Positions 57,956 through 64,000 of a stretch of DNA of 64,000 nucleotides are shown here, piece by piece. Position numbers and translations under genes: made by a program. Source of the DNA: Chrysemys picta bellii. Taxonomy: Eukaryota > Chordata > Testudines > Emydidae. The notes beneath the pieces are model-generated. The model ran no database searches. It was not told where the DNA came from and worked only from the letters and a program-made list of their open reading frames with translations. Every line of letters begins with the position of its first letter. Positions within the stretch are counted from its first letter, which is position 1. The stretch spans positions 129,928,943 through 129,992,942 of the forward strand of contig NC_088791.1 of the NCBI RefSeq assembly GCF_011386835.1, in the 5' to 3' direction.

Positions 57956-58510
57956 TAAGTTTTAGACTTTTAGAAGTGTGTTTTGTTTTACTTGTACCTC
58001 TTTCTCTCTTCATTCCTTATACCTGAACTCACTTAATCCTATGTATGTTTTGTTAATAAATTTATTTCATTTTTACCATAAACAAATTTGATGCTGTGTA
58101 CAAAAAGATGGATGTATTTATCTTATTAAATTAATAAGCTGGGTTGTGTTTTTGTGCTTTTTGAGGAACAAACAAATCTTACTATCTCTCTGAGCTGTCC
58201 TAGAGAGGGCTGAACACAGTTCTTTGGTAATTCAGGACTGATACTGCATTGGGGTTACCCTGCAAGTAACCAAGGTGATGGGAGCCTGAGTGGGGCTGTT
58301 GACAGGCTGCTGGGCTCTGAGTTGCTGGACCAGGGCTGTCTAGCACACAGATACTCAGGGTGTGACCTGCATGCTGGTAGGCCGGTTGTGAGTGACCCAG
58401 CTTGGGAGCTACAGCAGCAAATCATTGCAAGGCACACAAGGTTACAGGGCAGGTGGTGACACAGCCCCTCAGTGCTCTGGATTTGCACCCCCAAACTGTG
58501 ACACCCTGTA

Positions 58511-58851
58511 ACCATCCAGGAATGTAACTCTCACTTAAATTAACAGGCATGTGTCAAGGGGACTTTCTAATCTACAGGGAGGTCTGTTGTGAAGCTCAGG
58601 GGTATCATTTCTCAGGGATTCCTGTAAATGTTCCTTTTGATTTCCTTTGCCCTTGAGTTTCACTTTGAGGTTCCAACTCAAAACCTCAGAGGGTGATTCA
58701 GTCACATTCCTCAAGGGGAGGAGCTCACACCACAAGTGGCATCTTTGCTGGCAGTCTCATCAGAGAGGGGAGGCAATGAGTGGGCATGGAGAGCCAACAC
58801 CTAATGGCTGTCCTTTCAGGTCGAATTTTAAGGACACTGGTGGGATGGCAC
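58511..58851. other. Non-coding stretch
   Basis: Nothing recognised. Confidence 0.4.
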
Positions 58852-59165
58852 CAGTATTGCCAACCCTACGCATTCAAAAAAATCACGAGTTAGGCCCCTA
58901 AAACAATGAGATTGGCTTTAAAAATCATGAGTTTTTTTTTACAACAAGAATACATGTTGGGTTTCTTTTTACTTGCCTTCTGGTTTCTGAGCCTTTAGGA
59001 TGCACTTGGTCACATTTTCAGATTTTTCTCTGCAACCATGAAGGCTAAAAACATACTTGTTATTTAAAATGAAAGCTGAGATGCTTATGTAATCACTTCC
59101 CTCCAGGAGCTGGCACTTTACAAAAATCCCCACCAAATATAAAACATCACTTGTTGGCAACACTG
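58852..59165. mobile_element. hAT-like element, 'CAGTNTTGCCAAC' family, full form
   Basis: Left CAGTATTGCCAACC, complement of right CAGTGTTGCCAAC. 314 bp. Shares blocks with 49402-49645. The flanking 8 bp do not match, so the duplication is lost or the family differs. Confidence 0.65.
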
Positions 59166-59433
59166 CCTGGAGACTCTTCCATTAGCCCATGAGAGTCCTG
59201 TGCATAAAGGAAGGAGTGCATCCTCCAGGGCTATCTTTTACCAGCCTGGCTTTCTAAAGCTGTGTGTTCCATCTTGGTGTATTTATGTCCTGTCTGTATG
59301 GTCATTTCAGTTGTATATGGTTTATTTCGCTGCCCCAAGCTGCGAGCAGCAGAATGTCCTTTGAACTGTAGAGTTACAGAAGAATTCTGAAAATACCACG
59401 GATAGCCTGTGTAACCAATGAAAAAAGATCTCA

Positions 59434-59700
59434 TTGCTGATTGGAACTCAGCAAATGCTAGTCAGGGATCTTATGAAAAGAAAGATTCAATTTGCTGAGC
59501 ACATTTTAAAGGATTCAGCAGGAAAGGCATGTTTATGGATACTGGCAGAAGCACAAGAGACAGAAAAGATCTTGGATGGACGATATGGTACCCTGGGTGG
59601 ATCGAAAACACTATTCGTCCACAGAAATTAACAGAGGATCATACAGAATGAGCTACCATGGTTGCAAACCTCTGCCAGATTCCACTCCAAAGGTGTCTGC
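59434..59700 (+). pseudogene. Possible non-LTR retrotransposon C-terminal fragment
   Basis: The frame has 'VRDLMKRKIQFAEHILKDSA' and 'GKACLWILAEAQETEK', resembling the LINE C-terminal run '..kRkl.w.GHilR....'. A further weak match follows the stop at about 59630. Old and short. Confidence 0.4.
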
Positions 59701-62700
59701 AATTCAGTGATGGATGAATTGATTCTCCTACTGTTTCTGGTACTGATTCTGCAGACCAAACTTATGCCAATTTCTCATTAAAGTCAATGCAAATTTAGCC
59801 TTATTTAGGACTGTAGGATGCACCCACAGTTTGTAAAACATTTTAAGAATCATTGAGATGAAGGTGCTTTATGAATGCATAATTTTATTATGGTTTTTGT
59901 TTTGTCTTAGATTTTTGTGATTATCTCTTGGGATAACACAGCTGTCCAACTGTCACTCTTACTTGCACCATATATTTATGCATATCGTTTCCTGTTTAGT
60001 AATAATGGCCTCATTTTCAAAATTAGCCGCACACAACTGTACACTTAATTTACATGAACAATTACAGTAATAAAGTGTACCCATCATATATTTGCATATG
60101 CAAATCAGTAGTGCTTTGCATTTGCAATCAACAGTAATTTTGCATGCCAGCTAGGTGCACAATTGGTTACCATTCATTTTAAACATCAGGCCCCAATTAT
60201 TATTGTGGACTTTAGAGTCTTGCATTTTTCTGAGTTACTTATGTGACTTTTTTTTTAAACACATATCTGATGGAGTTTTTCATAGTGTCATAGAGAAAAA
60301 AAATCTGATTAAAAAGTACATTAATTTATATTCTAAAAGCAAGCGCTAAACCAGCTAGACACGTCTGAGGATTGCAATACACACAGTATGTAGGATCGCA
60401 CTTTGTTGTGAGACCCTTGATGTCCTTTGGCACAACAGAGGAAGATAAAGAAACAGTGGCAGCCGTTCTACTCTGAGTCTTGCTTGTATAAGCTAGACCA
60501 TCAATGTTATTAAGAACAGGTGTTCTTACAGCGGTGGCAAACAGTAATTTCACAGTTGCTGTGTGAGATTTATTGCACGATCTTGCAAGGTCTCATGGGA
60601 AAACCATTTAATTTCATTGAGCTGTTACAGTTTATCTTGTCCCTCTTGTTATACAATTCCAATGAGAAGTTGGGTTTTCTCTGGTTTAATAATACTAAAA
60701 AAATAAACCCAACGGAAATTAAACCACAAACAACTATATTCAAAAAACAAAGGGTCTGGCTGAAACCCAAGAAAGCAAGGAAATTTAAAGATAAAGGAAA
60801 CTGTCCTTATTTCACCCTCTGGTGCCTGAGGATTGCTGGGATTTCCAAACGGTGCATGTTGCTAAATGCCACACAGCATTTGGGTGTGGCCAGCCCCTCG
60901 GAAAGGGCAGAGTCCTTACAGCAAACAATCTAGACTTTCTCTCCTACCCTTTAATAGTAAAGTCATGTGGCAGACTGGAATCACAGACTTTTTGAAATTT
61001 AGAAACCCTCACAGCCATGTGTGCAGGGGCGGAGTAGGACTAAGCAGGGCCTGGACTAACCAACAAGGCCAGGGCCCTTCTTGCAGTATCTCCAATGGGG
61101 AGGAAAAGTCTCTAAAAGCTGTGTTTTCCTTGAACCCATGAATTTATGCTCAGTTCCCTGGCCTGCTGTCTGGAAGAGGAAGCCAAACAGACTATTTGAC
61201 TCAGTACTGAGAGGTGTAGATCCACAGTACTAGTTGCTGTTCACATGTTCTGGGTGGCAGAGACTTGGAGCCTTGCTCTATGGTCCCAAATTCAGAGGTC
61301 CTTGGGCCCTGATTCTTGTGTGCTATGGATTCAGTCAAACTGTCACTGCGCACTACCACATCAAAGAACAAATCAAGCAAACTTCTTACTTTTGTGGGCT
61401 GAAATTGAGGTGCTTAAAGCTCTGTGTCACTGTAATATACATAGTAGCTATGCAATAGTAACATTTAATTTAAAGATGATTTGGAGCTTACACATTTCTT
61501 TACGGTAAAAGTTACTAAATTAAAAAGGGCCAATTTTTAAATGTAGGCACTTAAATTGTGCCCCACATGTGCAAAGATGCAAAGTGCATGTGCAAGATTG
61601 ATATATTGCAGGTACAACTTATATGGTTATGTTTGCAAATTTGGTCTTTAAGATGCATCCAGAAAAAAATCAAATGCCTAACTATAAGGGGACTAGATGG
61701 CCCATGTGTTTGGAAATGGGATCTGAATGCTTTCACCTCTAGATTACTGATTCTAATTCATCCCAGGCTGAGTGTGATTGAAAGTTATCTGATTGCAGAT
61801 CAGTTTCTCATGTGGAAGCTCACTGGTGCCCACATGACAAAAGCCTACATAACTGGTACTGACAATCACTTGTTGATTTTTTTATTTTTATTTTTTGGAA
61901 TTACCAGAAAACCAAAAAAAAAAAATCTTTTTTTTTTTGCCCAGATCTACAATGGAATCACATCTGTTTACACCAAGACTGAATTTGGTTCTTGGTGCAA
62001 AGAATGGACAAGGGAGCCAGCTAGTAAATGTTTAAGAAGGAACAAACTCCAAAATAAAGAAACCAGCTTTGCATACTTGTTTGTTAAGCAAATACTTTTC
62101 TTGATAAAAGTATTTGCTAGTTTCATTATGACAGCTCTTGGCTGCACGGTCTTTGCTCCCAGTCCAGGTTAACTGACCTTGCTCCACCTGGTAATATCTT
62201 GGTGGAGCAGGTTTGCCCACACAAACATTTTTTTTCTACCATCATAGTTTTGCCATCGGCTTCCCAAAGTATATTGAAAAAGCTGGTCTCTGTCACCCCT
62301 CCCTTCCTTTCCAGTTCAAAATTATTATCACAGAGTGATATGTGATGATCCATCTCTTTAATACTTTGGACACTGGAGGATTTCCTGTACCCTCCTTCTG
62401 ATTCTGTGCTGCCTCACAAAGGTTTTGCCTTGGTGTATACATTCACTGAGAAATGAAATGAAAAAAAGTAGGCAGTGGCACTGAAATTGCAGATTGCCAA
62501 ACTACTGAGAAATAATGTACTATGGACCTTCCACAACTTCTGCATTCCTGATGACCCTTCTTGCAGGTGCATACCTTAGCACAATATATAATAAACACAT
62601 CTGGTTGGGATGTTCACTCTCCTAACTGAAATCCCATTAAGTAAATAAGCCCTACATCCATTCTAAAAGTTTTGTAAATTCAATGTTTGTTGATTCTACT

Positions 62701-63490
62701 GCATCATATCAGCATTGTCTACAATACACAGATTAAAAAAAAAGAGAGATTAAGGAACAGAGCTACAAAATTATTAAAAAATCCCACATTTTAAAAACAG
62801 AAATCATGTCCAAATGGTCAGGCATACTATGTGCCAAAAATATTTCACTGTTTTTTTAATACTTGATACAATATGCCTCTGATGCCTGTACCCCACACTT
62901 GCATGGAGACAGACTCACTGATCTAATGTGTCTTTTTTCTACTTCTAGCAGCTGTGATTCAAATCACTTTCTTTAATGAAACATTGAAGACCTCTTTCCT
63001 GGCCTGATGTCCCAGGGATATAAACCTGAGTCTGCCTCAGATTCTCCGAAATCAAGTGTTGTTCCCTTATTCAGGAAGGGGATTTAAACGGAGGAAAAAA
63101 TATATCAGAAAACAAACAAAAAGGGCTGAGATCGCCATAATCACTGCATCCCTATTTTCTGTTTTCTAAAGTTTTCCGTTACTGAGGTCTGTAGGCCCCT
63201 GTTATCTCTGCCACACAGTTAAGAGGTACAGTACATGTCCTGTGCTGCTGGCTACGGTGGCACTACTGGGAGTAAAAAGCTATATGACCACACTCCACCT
63301 TCTTCACAGGAGGTGTCGGTGTTACTGAGTATTTACTCAGTAACTTAGTTTTCAATATAATATTTCCTCTTCCACCCCCTCGCTCACCACTTCCTCTCTG
63401 CAGTGGCCAGTGATATCCCATCTCCCCATCAGTAGCTGCTTTGGTGCCCAGAGGGGAACATGAATCATTTCTGGATCATTTTGTACCTAA
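59701..63490. other. Non-coding, AT-rich stretch
   Basis: About 59990-60180 and 61520-61640 hold AT-rich dispersed relics ('tttgcatatgcaaatcag', 'cacatgtgcaaagatgc'). A 204-codon frame at 61558-62172 crosses one of them plus poly-T/poly-A runs; its composition argues against a real gene. Nothing else recognised. Confidence 0.4.
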
Positions 63491-63491
63491 G

Positions 63492-64000
63492 GCCATGACT
63501 ACACTAGAGAATTTTGCCATCACATCCTCCTAGTATGCTTATAACATAACACGTGTCCACAACCAGAATGGTCACTAATGGTTCACACCACCATGGGGAT
63601 TGGACTTTATCTGATTAACCATCATGTCACAGCTGTACTGTTGCAATGGCAGAGTAGACTGTAAGTGCTGGTGCAATTCACCCTTCCACTGAAATCCCAC
63701 AATTCTCCAGCCCATCCTTCAGCCTCTGCTTTGACAGCTGAAGGCCCTGGTTCTGTCACCAAAATGCAAACACATGCAAATGGATACTATGGATATTGTA
63801 GGCATGATGTACCAATGAGTTGGTGCAGCATTCCACCAGCCCTGTAACACATGCGTGTAGAGCGGTGTGTGGAGGTGATGCTTTGTTTCCATCTGAACCA
63901 GAATGCCTAGCATGGACACACGTGGAAGCCTGCAGCATTTCACTTCTGAAACATGCTGGCAGTGGAACTGTTCAGTGTTTCTGAAACAAAATATGGACCT
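63492..64000. mobile_element. Harbinger-type element, left end (runs out of the window)
   Basis: 'ggccatgactacactagaga' preceded by TAA resembles the left end of copies A and B. The following 500 bp reach the window edge without a right end. Could be a MITE or an older Harbinger. Confidence 0.45.

Larger units (their letters stand above)
56106..58510 (+). repeat. LTR-like repeat block 2, interrupted by two DNA elements
   Basis: The plus strand carries 'gttttgttaataaattta' (polyadenylation-like, 58049) and ends near 'ccaaactgtgaca' (58505). Blocks match the complement of 8.9-9.3 kb: 'ggttacagggcaggtggtgacac' sense, 'taataagctgggtt', 'gttaataaa'. Without the insertions at 56976-57400 and 57660-57955 it is about 1.7 kb. 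No internal genes, so a solo LTR is the best guess. Ends not verified. Confidence 0.4.

Noticed and set aside
61558..62172. Longest open frame in the window (204 codons, plus)
   Set aside because: Crosses AT-rich relic sequence and poly-T/poly-A runs, has low-complexity Phe/Lys blocks, no splice or homology support.
1..64000. Bacterial features such as CRISPR arrays, operons, ribosome binding sites
   Set aside because: Repeat content, splice-bounded exons and SINE/LINE/hAT/Harbinger elements show vertebrate nuclear DNA; no spaced direct-repeat arrays were seen.

Overview
This window reads as vertebrate nuclear DNA from a reptile, most likely a turtle. It is AT-rich, intron- or intergenic-like, has no operons and no long intact ORFs, and is dense in interspersed repeats: CR1/L3-type LINE tails, MIR/CORE-SINE relics, non-autonomous hAT elements with 8-bp target duplications, PIF/Harbinger elements, and 'GTCTACAC'-ended MITEs. 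I associate this repeat mix with turtle genomes from general knowledge; no search was run.

Layout. 1-6 kb is mostly unique DNA with an old RTE-like LINE remnant (minus strand, about 4.0-4.5 kb). 6.36-7.42 kb is a CR1 3' end interrupted by a hAT element. 8.9-10.6 kb is an LTR-like repeat holding a foldback MITE. 10.85-12.2 kb looks like the only well supported host-gene piece: a terminal exon plus 3' UTR on the minus strand. 12.47-12.89 kb is a hAT copy. 19.66-23.70 kb (copy A) and 44.48-48.43 kb (copy B) are two near full-length but decayed PIF/Harbinger transposons. Each has a Myb/SANT gene on plus, a DDE transposase on minus, and, inside the Myb intron on minus, a third conserved exon that I do not recognise. 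35.26-37.11 kb (copy C) is a Harbinger deletion derivative with B-like ends that carries a tandem partial tRNA-Val(AAC) pseudogene. 39.25-40.40 kb (copy D) is an older, badly decayed Harbinger transposase. 56.1-58.5 kb is a second LTR-like block, opposite in orientation to the first and interrupted by a hAT copy and a hairpin-rich MITE. The remainder holds MITEs, SINE relics, microsatellites and unique sequence.

How the parts relate. In PIF/Harbinger elements the HARBI1-like nuclease and the Myb/SANT protein act together: the latter binds the transposon ends and helps nuclear entry. Copies A, B, C and probably D are broken. A has premature stops, one frameshift and Asp in place of the catalytic Glu. 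B has a microinversion across the first catalytic Asp, Asn in place of the second Asp, and further stops and shifts. The most noteworthy observations are the conserved antisense third exon (about half identical between A and B over 52 gap-free residues, with matching splice acceptors and broken once in each copy), the 17-bp microinversion in B, and the tRNA-Val sequence inside copy C.
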